Position numbers and translations under genes: made by a program. A stretch of DNA of 64,000 nt from Plantago major. Its lineage: Eukaryota; Streptophyta; Magnoliopsida; Lamiales; Plantaginaceae. Location: contig CM048839.1 in the NCBI GenBank assembly GCA_026545765.1, forward strand, positions 86,008,414 through 86,072,413, read 5' to 3'. This document shows, piece by piece, positions 33,990 through 46,266 of this stretch (its first letter is position 1; every line of letters starts with the position of its first letter). A model generated the notes under the pieces. It searched no databases. It was not told the origin of the DNA and saw nothing but the letters and a program-made list of their open reading frames with translations.

Positions 33990-34510
33990 TGATGAGACTA
34001 TAATATAGAGTCTCATTTTGTCCTTTTTAGCAGTCTTTGTTTATGGTTTTATAGTGTCTTTATGCGTTTTTATGCTTTGGTGCTTTGCTTGTGTTTTGTA
34101 GGATTTTTGTGTCCCGAAGGTGAAAATCGGAGTGAAAACTTTGGTTCTAGATCTTTGAATGTAGAGTAACTGGGCAAAAACGGAAGTGGATTCGGACTTC
34201 GGACGAAGATTTGAGAGCCGTTTTCCCGAAGCTTGCAAAAGTTAAGTTTTACAGAGCACTCTAGCCATTTTGGCCATAACTCTCTCATATGATGCCCGAT
34301 TGACCTGCGCTTAGTGGCCACGGAAAGATAATTCAAAGGGATACAATTTTCGTTTTAGAAGCACCAGAAAATTTTGTTTGTGAAAAAAGTTACGGAGATT
34401 TTAAGCTCACCGCGGCGAGATTTTACGAGGCAAAAAGAGGAGCTACACGGGGTTTCTCGCCGCGGCGAGATTCGGCGAGAAGGCCCAGATTCAACATATT
34501 TTTTCCTTTT
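33990..34510 (+). mobile_element. E 3' LTR, truncated
   Basis: This is the first ~520 bp of the LTR only. It contains a perfect 16-bp palindrome TCTCGCCGCGGCGAGA at 34455-34470. It ends in a TTTT shared with the B sequence at the junction. Confidence 0.85.
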
Positions 34511-35785
34511 GAGCAAGCAGATGGCTAGACCAGACTTGAAATGGCTCTAAGGCCAATCCTTCCTAAAACACTGCAGATTTCTCCCTCTGAGCAGGAAGAG
34601 GTCAATTGTCAAATGGTCACTTTACCAGAGGTCATTAACCTGGTATTTGATGATGAAGAAGATGATTTGACTGGTGAAAATGATGTTGAAAAACCAAAGT
34701 CTCCATCTCCATCCGCTGACAAGAAGGATGATGATCCCAAGGATGATGATGATGATGGCCCTGCACCAGGCACAAGAGGGATTGCTGGAACAAAAACTAC
34801 CTCAGCTGCTGAAAAGCAACCTGAGAGGACAACTCAAAAATCCCCCCCTCCATCTCCTTCCAGATCATCAAGTCATCATACCCAACAACAAGACTCTACT
34901 AAAATAGTAGATGAGCACTCTGAAGATACTCCACAGATGATCCAGGAAGTTGAGTACAAAGTAGCTCAACTCAGAGCTCTGTTGGAAGAAGAAACAAGAC
35001 TGCATCTTGAGATGGAAATCAAGATGGCAGAAAGACAGGCCAAACTAAGACAGGTTGAGGAATTAACTCGCAAGGCAGAAGAAGCCCTTGCTGTGTAAAA
35101 GCAAATCCAGCTTGCTGTAGAAGCATTTGCTAAGGAACTGGATGCTGAAGAAACTCCAGAGGAAGAAACAAGGAAAGATATGCCCTCATCTAGCAAAGGG
35201 AAGAAGTCTTTGCCAGCAAAGGTTGCTGACTTAGACAATGAAGATGCCTGGAGTGATGAAGAAGAAGAAGACAAGGAGGACAACATTCAAAAAGCACATG
35301 ACCATATTCAACCTCATACTACTTTGTCTAAAAAGACCTTAGTTCCCCTTGTCCACATCCAAGTTCCTGATGATGAGACTGAGGATTATGAGATGAGATC
35401 CCAGCACATGACAGAGCAGTTCAAGGAGCTAGAAGATCAAAACAAGCAATTAATTGCATCTGTGCCTCCTGTATACCGCAAGCTTGCTGAAAGGATTGCA
35501 AGAAGGACTTCCCATTGCTCTGGAATAAGAAGTTTGTGCTATGCTAAGGAAATCAGATGAACAGCTCATGCAATTTGCAGATACTCATGCTGATCTTGCC
35601 ATGACTACTATAAGTCAAGTAGTCACTGAAGTTTCAAAGCTAATAGATGCAGAAAATGGCTTTGCTCAGCAGAATCTTTCAATCAGGGCAGAATTGCAAC
35701 AATTATCCCAAGCTTACAACAGCCTACATAGGAATTTTGAATCACTATCAGATTCCTTTGTCAAAATAGTGGATAATTTTGATTA
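34511..35785 (+). pseudogene. B third ORF, middle part
   Basis: This parallels A 17630-18930. It includes ALRPILPKTLQISPSEQEEV, an acidic Asp-rich linker, a coiled coil (RALLEEETRLHLEMEIKMAER...), and a helical end RNFESLSDSFVKIVDNF. One TAA near 35097 and a frameshift near 35530 interrupt it. Upstream, about 400 bp have been lost together with the right end of E. Confidence 0.7.
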
Positions 35786-36024
35786 GTCTCCTATGACTAA
35801 GGGGGAAAGAACTAGAAAAGCTACAAAGGGGAAAGGCAAATAAAAGATGATATCTGAAGATGCCCAACCTCACTCAACAACCCCTAGTCAACTAACAGGG
35901 TCTCAGAAACCTCCTGTTGCTGCCAAGAGCTCAAGGAGAAGACATAGAGACTATGCTGAGAATGAAGAGAATGTCTCTGGAAAGAGAAGAAGACATAGTG
36001 CAACCTCATCAAGAAGAAGAAAAA

Positions 36025-36025
<1 letters not shown>

Positions 36026-36077
<52 letters not shown>
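36026..36077 (+). repeat. (GAT)n microsatellite in B third ORF
   Basis: About 17 GAT units stand where A encodes a poly-Asp run. They code for poly-Asp in the element frame. An apparent poly-Met protein in another frame is an artefact. Confidence 0.9.
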
Positions 36078-36079
36078 GT

Positions 36080-36890
36080 AAGATGATGCTCCTCTTATAT
36101 AGAGAAGACACTCAAGCAATCCATCTGAGCTTACATCTGCAGTACCTACCCAGCAAGGTAAATCTAGTGACAAGCTCTCAAGAAGAGAAGCTGCAAGACC
36201 GAAGAAAGTCAGAGAAAGGATCAAAGAATTCAGAGGAGTTGATACTCTTAGCCCTGAGGAAGCTATGATTGAGTATACTCCAAATCAAACTGATCTAAAC
36301 TCTGAAATCTACAAGTGCAAGAATGGTTACTGGGTAATGTTTGTGAGAAATTTGCTACTAAACAAAGAAGGCTTCCCAGTACCAGTCTACCTTCAAATGA
36401 TGGCCTGGATAAAGAACATAGTAGATCTAGTGCCAAAGGATAAGATAAAGGATGCACTTGATTTTGAAATTCTTGTCAGACAGATGGCTATGAAGAAGGA
36501 GCTATCTGAAACTTTCCCATACTATAAGCCTGCTGATGTACACATAATTGAGAATGTACTTGGTACTGGAACAAAGCCAAGACTAGCAGTACAGGCTTAT
36601 GATGAGTCCTTCTATCTTACTAAAGAAGATTACCAGCAAGATCTAAAGTATCTGAGGACAATCTATGAAAGATACAATTTGTCCCCTATATATTCAGATT
36701 GATCATTCTTGGATCTGGGCAAGATACTACTGGGTTGAACAAACTAGCAAGAGAAGACCCACCAAATCCTATAGAGATAATGTTGAGTTCTTAAGAGAGT
36801 TGGAATGGCTGTGAGAACCTACGTGTTTGATTACTCTAATGACATTATCAGATATGGTGACTTCATATACCCAGATACAGGAAGCTAACA
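36080..36890 (+). pseudogene. B third ORF, C-terminal domain
   Basis: The conserved domain (EGFPVPVYLQMMAWIKN, DFEILVRQMAMKKELSETFP, PADVHIIENVLGTGTKPRL, ESFYLTKEDYQQDLKYL) is matched residue by residue to A 20900-21320. A frameshift near 36700 breaks the end, and the remaining part (WIWARYYWVEQTSKRRPTKSY) corresponds to the end of A. Confidence 0.7.
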
Positions 36891-37238
36891 AAGATAAATA
36901 CTTGAAGCCCAACTAGTAGGATGTTCACTTGGAACTTAGACTTTCCTGTTGTCCTATATAGTTGTGTATTTTTTATTTTTGCTGATTGTAATTTAATGCT
37001 TTATCTAGTAAAAGTTATATGTACTTCAATTGTAATTCTATCTAATGAACCTACTCTCAGATTTCTATCTAATGAAAAGATAACTTGTCAGCAAATATCA
37101 CACCTTGTGATTTGGTTGATGTTTACTTTCTGCACTTAAATAAAATAAATGAAAGATCATAAGAAATGTTTTAGTGTTAGATTATTTCCTCATCCAGATT
37201 TCATGATAGGTTTTCAGATAATCATAGGTGACTGATCA

Positions 37239-37250
37239 AAAAGGGGGAAA
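37239..37250 (+). promoter_or_regulatory. B polypurine tract
   Basis: AAAAGGGGGAAA, two bases before the LTR start at 37253. This is the plus-strand primer site for reverse transcription. Confidence 0.8.
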
Positions 37251-37252
37251 TT

Positions 37253-38516
37253 TGTTAGGAATATCTATTTAGATTTTGATCAGTAAACCCTAATGACTTA
37301 TCTTAGCTCAGAAATGTAACTAGTACTCTTAGTTCACTTGAACATGGTAAAAGAGGAAGCTTACTGAGTATGTTAGTCTAGCAAATCTTGTATAGGATGT
37401 TAGGTCTCTGAATGTAATTTTTTATATCTTTGAAGAAGACCAAGAAGCACATCCAACAGAATGAAGTCATTTATTGAAGATCAGAAGACTACACAAGATT
37501 GCTAAAAACTAAGGAGAAGTGTCTCCTCAGAAACCTTGTCTCAGATACCTTGAAGAAATTAAGTGTCTTTGGAAGACAAGTATTTCAATAGGTCTCTAAT
37601 GCACAATAGTTCACTGAGAAAGGACTTGCAAAGCCTCAGAAAGCTTGCATTGTTCCATTAACACTATAGGACGCAGACAGAGATGTCTGAGCAAAAGAGG
37701 AAATCTCTGTAAAGAGACAAATCTCACTGCCGTACTAACTTCAGATATCAATAGTTTGAATTTCATTGTGCCTAACAGATACTATTCAAACGACATGATT
37801 TTCAGCTATAAATATCAACACTTAGAATGCTTGAAAACATACACTTAAACACCAGAACTTGCGATACATTACATTCAAGCATACAAGCCTTCAGCATACT
37901 TACTCTCTAGCTTACTGTTGCGAATAAAGCTCTTGAATTCTAAGTAGCACGAAAGTTCTAAGTGTCTTGATCCTTAACAAGAATTGCATATTGTGAAAGA
38001 GTTGAATCCAGAAGATATAGTTGCGACTAATATCTGAGATTCATTCTCTTGAACAACATCAAGCCTTGGGTCTGTAAAGAACAACTTACCATACATTGAA
38101 ATGTGTATTAAGTGAGCTTGTTTCTACCGAGCACTCCTAGATAACTGTATAAGTTATTAAGAGCCTGCTCACCAGACAAACTACCATAACCAACACCACA
38201 CAGGCGTTGAGCATAGGAAGTACTTGGCTTTGGAAGCTGAGGAATAGCTCAAAGGTTACCGAGTAGAAGAAGTACTTGGTTGGGAAAATCAGGGAATAAC
38301 TCAGGGGGAACAGTTCGTTGGGAACCTAGTGTTAAAGGGATCCAGAGATAGGATTTTGTAAGGGGAATTCATCATCTTATCTTAGTGGATTCAAGTCCTG
38401 AGAAAGGGCGAGTGGATTAGTTGAGGGATCACGCCACCCTTTGATACCACTATAAAGCTTTGTGTTATTTACTTACTGCACTTTACTTATTGCGTATTTA
38501 TTGCTTGCTGAGTACT
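37253..38516 (+). mobile_element. B 3' LTR, first part
   Basis: It starts TGTTAGGAATATCTATTTAG like the A 5' LTR. A TATAAATA box lies at 37807-37814. It is interrupted by element F within TTGCTGAGTACT and resumes at 43704. Confidence 0.88.
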
Positions 38517-39915
38517 TGATATGCTCAAATTATTACTTAGAAAACCAATTAGTAAGCAGTTGTTATAGACAGACAAAGCTAAATCACAAAGTCGTTCGCT
38601 AAGGAATTAATTAAGCTACCACAATGAAATAGAGCAGACGTTTGTTTGTGATGTAACAAGAAGGTTTTGAATAATTTTACTTCTAAAACACAAATTTAAC
38701 GGAAAGCAAATAAACTGTTTTGTCAATTGATAGAAAGCGAACACGGTAGTGATGATCCAGTTATGCTAATTCAAATCCAAGGTATCGTTCATATTTGTCA
38801 CACGGTCCGTGTATAGAAAAGCAATCAATCCAATTTAACCAAACTGTTTTTCGAAGATTTTAAACTAGAGAAATCGTCAGGATTGTCAGACCCATGATTC
38901 TTAACCAAAACAATTTAGAAGATTTCAAACTAGCGTATTGGATTGAAGGTTTTACGAAAATCTCAAACTAGACTAACCTATATGAACGAATATAAGCCCT
39001 ATATTCGAATCTGCATAACCATCACATAGCTACCGCATTCAGGAGAGATTTAACTACTCATGATTGAAGCAAAGACGAAAGAATTCATATTCCTGAATAC
39101 GCAAAGCATAAACATAAGGATATTCTCATGCAAGGGCATACAATTTGACAGATGAATCAAGCACAATTGTATGGAAGCAATAGAGAATTATCAACTTACT
39201 AAGAATTCAATGTCAATGGTTCGTACAAGTGGAAAACCAAGCTCCAAGATCAATCAATGTCAAAATCCAAGTCTATGAGCTTTTTCTAGGTCAAAATTCG
39301 AATATATATGAAGTTCTGGCAAAAAATTGCCTAATTCTAGCATAAAAAGGAAAAATCCGCCGCTGAAATCGGGTCTCGCCACGGCCAGAAATATTCTCGC
39401 CATGGCGAAAAACACCGTTTAGGCCCCCTTTTGCCTCGCGAAATCTCGCCTCGGCGAGAATACCGTTTCGCCACGGCAAGCCTAAAACCTTCGTAACGTT
39501 TCCTAAAGACAGCATTTTCGTATGCTTCCAAAACAAAAATTGTAGCCCTTTGAATTATCTTTTCGTGGCCACCAATATCAGGTCAATCAGACATCGTATG
39601 AGAGAGTTATGGCTAAAATGGCTAGACTGCTCCGTAAAATTTCACTTTTGCAAGTCTCGCTAAAACGGCTCTCAATTCTTCGTCCCAACTCTGAATCCAC
39701 TTCCGTTTTGGCCGAATTACTCCAATTTCAATTCTCTAGAACCATAGTTTTCACTCCGGTTTTCACCTAAAAACACGAAAAAACATAAAAACGCACAAGA
39801 AACACTACAAAATACCAAAGCATAAAAACGTACAAAACCACTATAAATTGCAAACAAAGACTAGGCAAAAGATGGTAAAAAAGATAAGATGAGACTCTAA
39901 ATTATCGTCTCATCA
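38517..39915 (-). mobile_element. F 3' LTR
   Basis: The LTR is 1399 bp, and its outer end on the plus strand is TGATATGCTCAAAT. The adjoining purine tract on the element strand is GGTTTGGGGAGTT. GC-rich blocks occur at 39370-39480. Confidence 0.88.
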
Positions 39916-41480
39916 AACTCCCCAAACCGAACCTTTGCTCGTCCTCGAGCAAACAAACAACCTAGACAAGAACTAGACTCGAAACAAAAACGAACGAATA
40001 GCACATACAGAGTTAAACTCCCAAGTGACCGAATCTACCATTGTAAACATTAAATTCACAAGGTGCAAAAGCTTTGTACTCAACTAACCTTGGCAGAATA
40101 GTGCGTAGAAAATTGAACAAGGATGTTTCTCAGGTAAAAAATAGTTTTTCGTTCTCTCAAAAAAATAAAATAAGTCTTGGAGTGTATCTATGGTATTGGT
40201 TACCACTGTTAGTCATGTTGGGCACGTTTCAGATACTACCTATATACCGGTGTGGCCCTTAAAAGCTATATGACCGTGAGGGTTGATGGTGTGTACACCA
40301 AACCAGCACGCACAAAAGTGCGGACTTTCGGTAAAACAGACACTATCAAAAATTTGAGACAAAATAAGCATATGGGTCATATATAAGACTGCAAAAAAGG
40401 AGTATGCAAAAAATTAAAAAATTGAAAAAAGAGAGAGCGATTGCCTTTTCATTAGTCTACTGCTGATTGTTTATAGAGCTGTGATAAAGTACCTTCTGAC
40501 TTAACTGATTGAGTACAAATGCATGAGGTATTTGAGGCTAATTTGTGACGAAAGTCACCTTCCTTGTCTCCTTACATTTCTTGAGTGATTACCCCTACTG
40601 GATACTTCCAGGAGTGTGAGAGATAGTTGCATAGGATTCACTTGTGAGGGATTAGCTCCAATACAAATATATGTACACATAAACTTCCTCCACAAACCTA
40701 TTATTGGAACGGGTTTGACACAAGCAAATAAGAATGAAAAACATGTCGTTCGTCATACTTAACTTATACACAGTACACATGAGCATAATGAGGTGCAAAC
40801 AAGGGGGTTTGCACTTCCCGAAAGAATCATACAGGTGCCAGTACAATATTTTTTCATCGACTTAAGGCTTCTCACAGGCTTTTTGGACTAAAGAGCTACA
40901 CAGACTTATTATTTACAAGAGAAACGAACTTATAGGATTTTAAATCCACTACACTACTTCCAGTTAAATATCATACAAAACAAGAGCAACAAGCAAATTT
41001 ATCATCCACAATAGACGTTCGAGTTGGGAAAATAACTCATACTCACCACAAAAATTTGAAAATAGGCCAAAAATGCAGGCCAAAAGACTCTATCTAAAAA
41101 GCTAAGACACAAACATAAACTGAAAATAAAAGAATCACATAAAAGTGGCTAACACACCACCCCACGTACACAACACAAACATATGAAATCCCTCCCCAAA
41201 CCTAAACTTTAGCTCGTCCTCGAGTTTCAAGTTTAAGCAAGCGAAGGAAAACAGAATACAAACACGTTAGTAAAGGAAAACTTACCCCCGGGAAGCGCCT
41301 TTTATTATAGTCGTTGGCTTGATTTTTGGGAAATGCTGCTATCCATTATCAAACGGGAATGAATCCCTTGCATCCGTCCCGGTATCCTCAGCATTTTGTG
41401 AGCCATCCTTAGCTCCTCTCCTCAGGTTCTCCAGTATGTCCCTAATTCCCTGAAAAATAGAAGTAAAGAAATAAGTAAAA
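39916..41480. other. F non-coding internal region with inverted block
   Basis: I see no gene. Sequence from about 40150 to 40670 reads in the opposite direction to the rest of F when compared with D and E; it includes the shared conserved block (about 40190-40370). The GGGAGGCAACCC hairpin is reduced to a single CCCGGG at about 41287, a 12-bp loss between the two arms. Confidence 0.7.
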
Positions 41481-42202
41481 TCAAAAACTAAAAAAAAATC
41501 CTAAGGGAATAGGGGAAAGGTAAAAAGAAAAGAAAGGATCAAAACTCCCCTGGTAAATGTCTGTGCAGTGGCTCTCAGGTACGAGGATGTCCTGAGTCTG
41601 GATGGCAGCATCTGTAACAGCTATGGAAGGAAATGAAGGGGCATCTTCTAAAATCTCGTCATCAGATACATCCTCCATGCATCCTTCGCAACTGCAAGAA
41701 TAGAAGGGTCTAATTCAGGTGTCGTCGTAGAGCAAGATAAGTCATGCTCTACAACTAACTCATCATTAGAACACTTCTCGGGTGCTTCAGGTTCAGTAGA
41801 GACCTCTGGTGGAGAAACCGTGTAGCGAGATTTCCATCCCCCTGTACCAGAAGAATACCTCTTTACAAACGAATTAGCTACCTCACTCCAAGAGTCAATT
41901 GATCCCTCAGGTGCCGAAGTAAGCCAATTTCTAGTAGACCCCTCCAAGGCTCCATCAAACATTCTCATGCAAAGCTGCTCTTCTAAAAGCAAAATCCCTT
42001 CTTCATTCTCGTGCGGGATCCTAAGCACAACATCCTCGAATGTCTCTAAAAATTTTCGAACATCACCATATCCATTGAACTTGGTAAGAATGGAGTAGTA
42101 AGCAGTGTTCGCCCAATAATTCCTGGCATCGACATCCAGCTTTATACACGGTTTTTTAGGCTTGACAAATGAATAATAGTAATCTCCATAAGTCATAGCC
42201 AC
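41481..42202 (-). pseudogene. F gag, N-terminal capsid half plus acidic tail
   Basis: From the ATG at 42202 it is nearly identical in plan to D: MAMTYGDYYYSFVKPKKP, FDGALEGSTRNWLTSAPEGS, SWSEVANSFVKRY, then the acidic tail. It lacks the D nonsense codon but has a 1-nt deletion near 41685 that shifts the tail; the other frame continues MEDVSDDEILED... to GSFDPFFSFYL. The C-terminal capsid half is absent. Confidence 0.75.
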
Positions 42203-42359
42203 CTTTGAGCCCTCGCTGAATTACCAGTAACTGAACAGAGAAACAAAACGAAAGAGCAGATCCACAAAAATAAAAACAAAAAATAAAGCAGAAAACAAAC
42301 AAAAGATCAAACTCTAAACGCTACAGTAGGAATTAATTCCCCGGCAGCAGTGCCAAATT

Positions 42360-43698
42360 TGATATGCTCAAACTATTACTTAGAAAACCAAGTAGTAAGC
42401 AGTTGTTATAGACAGACAAAGCTAAATCACAGAGTTGTTCACTAAGGAATTAATTAAGCTACCACAACGAAATAGAGCAGAACGTTTGTTTGTGATGTAA
42501 CAAGAAGGTTTTTAATAATTTTACTTCTAAAAGAAAAATTTAACGGAAAGCAAATAAACTGTTTTGTCAATTGATAGACAGCGAACACGGTAGTTGTATA
42601 GAAAAGCAATCAATCCAATTTAACCAAGTTGTTTTTCGAAGATTTTAAACTAGAGAAATCGTCAGGTTTGTCAGATCCACGATTCTTAACCAAAACAATT
42701 TAGAAGATTTCAAACTAGTGTATTGGATTGAAGGTTTTACAAAAATCTCAAACTAGACTAACCTATATGAATGAATATAAACCCAAGATTCGAATCTGCA
42801 TAACCACACATAGCTACCGCATTTAGGAGAGATTTAACTACTCCTAATTGAAGCAAAGATGAAAGAATTCATATTCCTGAATACGCAACGCATAAACATA
42901 AGGATATTCGCATTCAAGGGCATACAATTTGACAGATGAATCAAGCACAATTGTATGGAATCAATAGAGAATTATCAACTTACTAAGAATTAGATGTCAA
43001 TGGTTCCTACAAGAGGAAAACCAAGCTCCAAGATCAATCAATGTCGAAATCTAAGTCTGAGCTTTTTCTAGGTCAAAATTCGAATATATATGAAGTTCTG
43101 GCAAAAACTTGCCAAATTCTAGCATAAAAAGGAAAAATCTGCCGCTGAAATCGCGTCTCACTGCGGCCAGAAATATTCTCGCCGCGGCGAAAAACACCGT
43201 TTAGGCCCCCTTTTTGCCTCGCAAAATCTCGCCTCGGCGAGAATACACTGTCGCCATGGCAGGTTTAAAACCTTCATAACTTTTCCTACAGACAGATGTT
43301 TCCTATGCTTCCGAAACACAAATTGTAGCACTTTGAATTATCTTTTCGTGATCACCGAGATCAGGTCAATCGGACATCGTATAAGAGAGTTATGGCTAAA
43401 ATGGCTAGACTGCTCCGTAAAGTTTCACTTTTCCAAATCTCGCGAAAACGACTCTCAATTCTTCGTCCCAACTCCGAACCCACTTCCGTTTTCGATGAAT
43501 TACTCCAATTTCAATTCTCTAGAACCATAGTTTTCACTCCGACTTTCACCTAAAAACACAAAAAAACATAAAAATGCACAAGAAACACTACAAAATACCA
43601 AAGCATAAAAACGTACAAAAACACTATAAAATGCAAACAAAGACTAGGCAAAAGACGGTAAAAAAGACAAGATGAGACTCTAAATTATCGTCTCAACA
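42360..43698 (-). mobile_element. F 5' LTR
   Basis: The LTR is 1339 bp. Its inner end abuts a degraded PBS (plus strand CCCCGGCAGCAGTGCCA, 42340-42356), which has lost the GGCGCC core of D and E. Confidence 0.88.
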
Positions 43699-43703
43699 GT
43701 ACT

Positions 43704-43881
43704 TACACACATTATAGCTTGCTGAGCACGTGCACTTGTCACAGAAGTCTTCCGCTCTCTGAATATAAGTATCAGATACATTCACAGATATCTGAGAAAC
43801 TGTTTTATCGTCAAAAGTTTGAAAAGACTATTCACTCCCCCCCCCCTCTCATCTTCTACTTTTTCGTTATCTGGACCAGCA
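43704..43881 (+). mobile_element. B 3' LTR, end part
   Basis: It continues after F with the same sequence as the A LTR end (CTTATAGCTTGCTGAGCACG-like, the C tract at about 43838-43846) and terminates CTGGACCAGCA at 43881, then enters Gypsy I. Confidence 0.88.
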
Positions 43882-46266
43882 AATGCTAAGTGTAGTGATT
43901 TTCAGTGGGAGATGGCAAATCATAGTTTTACAGCTAATATCAGGTTGTTGCAGCTGGGTGGTTATGACATGGTATTCGGTGTGGACTTAATGAAGAAGAT
44001 GGGCATGGGTAAAATGATGTTTGATTTCATCAATCAAACTGTATCATTTATGCACAATGGGAAAGAGGTGTTATTGCAAGGGTTGAAGGGAGAGAGTGGA
44101 GTGAAGTATATGTCAGGCAAGAGGTTACAACAGGCTTTGAATAAGGGAACAAAATCTATTATAGGTTGTTTCTTTGTGATGAAAATGGGTGATAAAGAAG
44201 CACCAAAGGAGCCTGAGCTATTGCAACCACTTCTCCAGCAATATGCTCACTTATTTGCTAAACCAACTTGTTTACCTCCACACAGATCTCATGACTATAC
44301 AATTACCCTGTTACCTGACACAACCATTCAAGCAAAGACCTTACATGTACCCCACTTACAGAAGAAAGAAATAGAGAACATAGTAGGGGAATTACTGTAG
44401 AATGGATTTGTTCAACCCAACCATAGTCCATATTTCAGTCCTGTGTTGTTGGAGAAGAAAAAGGATGGAAGTTGGCACATGGGTGTGGATTATAGGAAGC
44501 TGAACACTTGTACAGTGAAGCACAGTTATCCTATACCACTTATTGATGATTTGTTGTATGAGTTGGGTAAAGCTAAAGTTTTTTCTAAGATAGACTTGAG
44601 AGCTGGCTATTACCAGATCAGATTGCATCCTGATGATATTGCAAAATCTGCATTTGTAGTTGATTCTGGTCTATATGAGTTTAAGGTGATGCCTTTTGGT
44701 CTCACCAATGCGCCGCTACATTTCAAGCTCTAATGAATGACATCTTCAGGGAACACTTAAAGACATTTGTGCTAGTCTTTTTTGATGATATACTCATCTA
44801 TAGTACTGATTTAGATGCTCATTTGATACACTTGAGGAAGGTGTTTGAGCTGTTACATGCTCATTCATTGTATGCAAAGAGATCTAAGTGTGCTTTTGGT
44901 CATGATGAGGTTGATTATCTGGGTCATATAATCAATGCTAAGGGTGTAGCTCCTGATCCAAAGAAAATACAAGCTATCATGGATTGGCCAATACCTACTA
45001 CACTTAAGGCTTTGAGAGGATTCCTAGGTATGACTGGCTACTTCAGGAAGTTCCCACAGCACTATGGGTTTAAAGCTAAGCCTCTACATCAACTCACCAA
45101 GAAAGGACAGTTCCACTGGTCTGCAGCAGTTGCACAGGCTTTTGAGCAATTAAAACAAGCCATGTGTTCTGCACCAGTTCTGCAACTGCCTGATTTTGAC
45201 TTGGTGTTTGTAGTAGAAATTGATGCTTGCTATGAAGGGTTGGGTGCAGTGTTGCTGCAGAATGAGCATCCAATAGTATACATCAGTAAAGCTTTGAGTA
45301 ATAGGCATTTGGGACTTTCAGTTTATGAAAAAGAATTTTTGGCTATTGTGTTGGCAGTGGAAAAATGGAGATCTTACCTGTTGCACAAGCCAATTGTGAT
45401 CATAATGTTCTGATAAAAAAAGTCTTAAATATTTGGTGGATCAGAAGGTCTCAACACCTACTCAACACAAATATTTGACTAAGCTTCTTGGGTTCAATTA
45501 TACCATTGAGTATAAGCTGGGAGCTAGTAATAGAGTGGCAGATGCTTTGTCAAGAAAGTTGCACTCTGATGTGGTTGGTGAAGGTAGTGAGACTTATGCT
45601 CTATCTATTTTGCAACCTAAATGGATAGAAGAATTACAATTGAGCTATCAGGGAGATCCTTTTGTAGAAGAAGTTGTATGTGAAGTGGCAACTGCACCTG
45701 TTAATATGTCTCTTTTTATGTGGGATGGTGATATTCTGAGATATAAGGGCAATATTTATGTGGGTAGTATGACTGATCTCAGGGGACATATGTTCAAACA
45801 TATGCATGAGAGTTCTATTGGAGGTCATTCTGATGTTACAGCTACTTTTAATAGAATGACTGTGGTGTTTTTATGGCCAGGCATGAGGGCTATGGTGAGG
45901 GAGTTGGTCTTAGCATGTCAGGTTTACCAATTGAATAAGCCTGAGCATACAAAAACACCTGGTTTACTACAGCCTTTGCCAGTTCCAGAGGGTGCATGGC
46001 AGCACATTACTATGGACATTATAGAAAGGCTTCCTAAATCAGATGGTAAAGACACTATATGGATGGTGGTGGATAGATACAACAAATATGCTCATTTTAT
46101 TGCTTTATAACATCCATTTACTGCAACAGTACTTGCAGAATTATTTTTGGATAATGTTTACAAGTTACATGGGATTCCTCAGAGTATTGTCTTAGACAGA
46201 GATAAGTTGTTTACAAGCCAATTCTGGAAGCAGCTATTCAGAGCTATTGGGGTACAACTTAACATG
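43882..46266 (+). pseudogene. Gypsy element I pol: protease end, RT, RNase H, integrase
   Basis: The protease end (YDMVFGVDLMKKMG) is followed by RT with GVDYRKLN, SKIDLRAGYYQIR, VMPFGLTNAP and FFDDILIYS (canonical FXDDILV). RNase H has VEIDACYEGLGAVLLQ, ending in NRVADALSRK. The integrase zinc domain (second-last Cys replaced: CQVYQ for CQVCQ) and core (TMDIIERLPKS, VLDRDKLFTSQFW) follow. Defects are TAG at 44398, a 1-nt loss near 44714, a frame break near 45410 and TAA at 46108. The PR-RT-RH-IN order is Ty3/Gypsy. The core stops at LNM near 46266, where J begins, and about 500 bp up to the C-terminal end are missing. Confidence 0.88.

Larger units (their letters stand above)
30195..34510 (+). 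mobile_element. Non-autonomous Athila-like Gypsy element E
   Basis: Its layout is 5' LTR (30195-31536), tRNA-Asp-type PBS, gag remnant, non-coding region and truncated 3' LTR (33990-34510). The right end is lost: the 3' LTR stops at TTTTCCTTTT and continues directly into B third-ORF sequence. B also lacks about 400 bp there compared with A (17220-17630). One deletion therefore removed the LTR end, the right target duplication and adjacent host DNA. Confidence 0.88.
38517..43698 (-). mobile_element. Non-autonomous Athila-like Gypsy element F
   Basis: The element is 5182 bp, flanked by gtact (38512-38516 and 43699-43703). On the minus strand it runs 5' LTR 42360-43698, PBS remnant, gag, non-coding region, 3' LTR 38517-39915. 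It is a sister of D and E but a separate subfamily. It contains an internal inversion of roughly 40150-40670 relative to D and E. No RT or integrase. Confidence 0.9.
1638..43881 (+). mobile_element. Sirevirus-like Copia element B, right part, heavily interrupted
   Basis: Visible pieces of B are 1638-1866 (gag end), 22618-25427 (pol), 27112-30194 (pol tail, leader and third ORF), 34511-36890 (third ORF), and a 3' LTR at 37253-38516 plus 43704-43881. Each piece aligns with the matching part of A. B ends inside Gypsy element I at 43881. Its 5' LTR and left flank are outside the window, so its target duplication (expected aatgc, 43882-43886) cannot be checked. Insertions in B are C, A, H, E and F. 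Two internal deletions are visible: one of about 840 bp removing the RT core, and one joined to the right end of E. Confidence 0.85.

Noticed and set aside
36026..36268. Poly-methionine open frame
   Set aside because: Read-through of a (GAT)n microsatellite in the wrong frame; the element frame encodes Asp.
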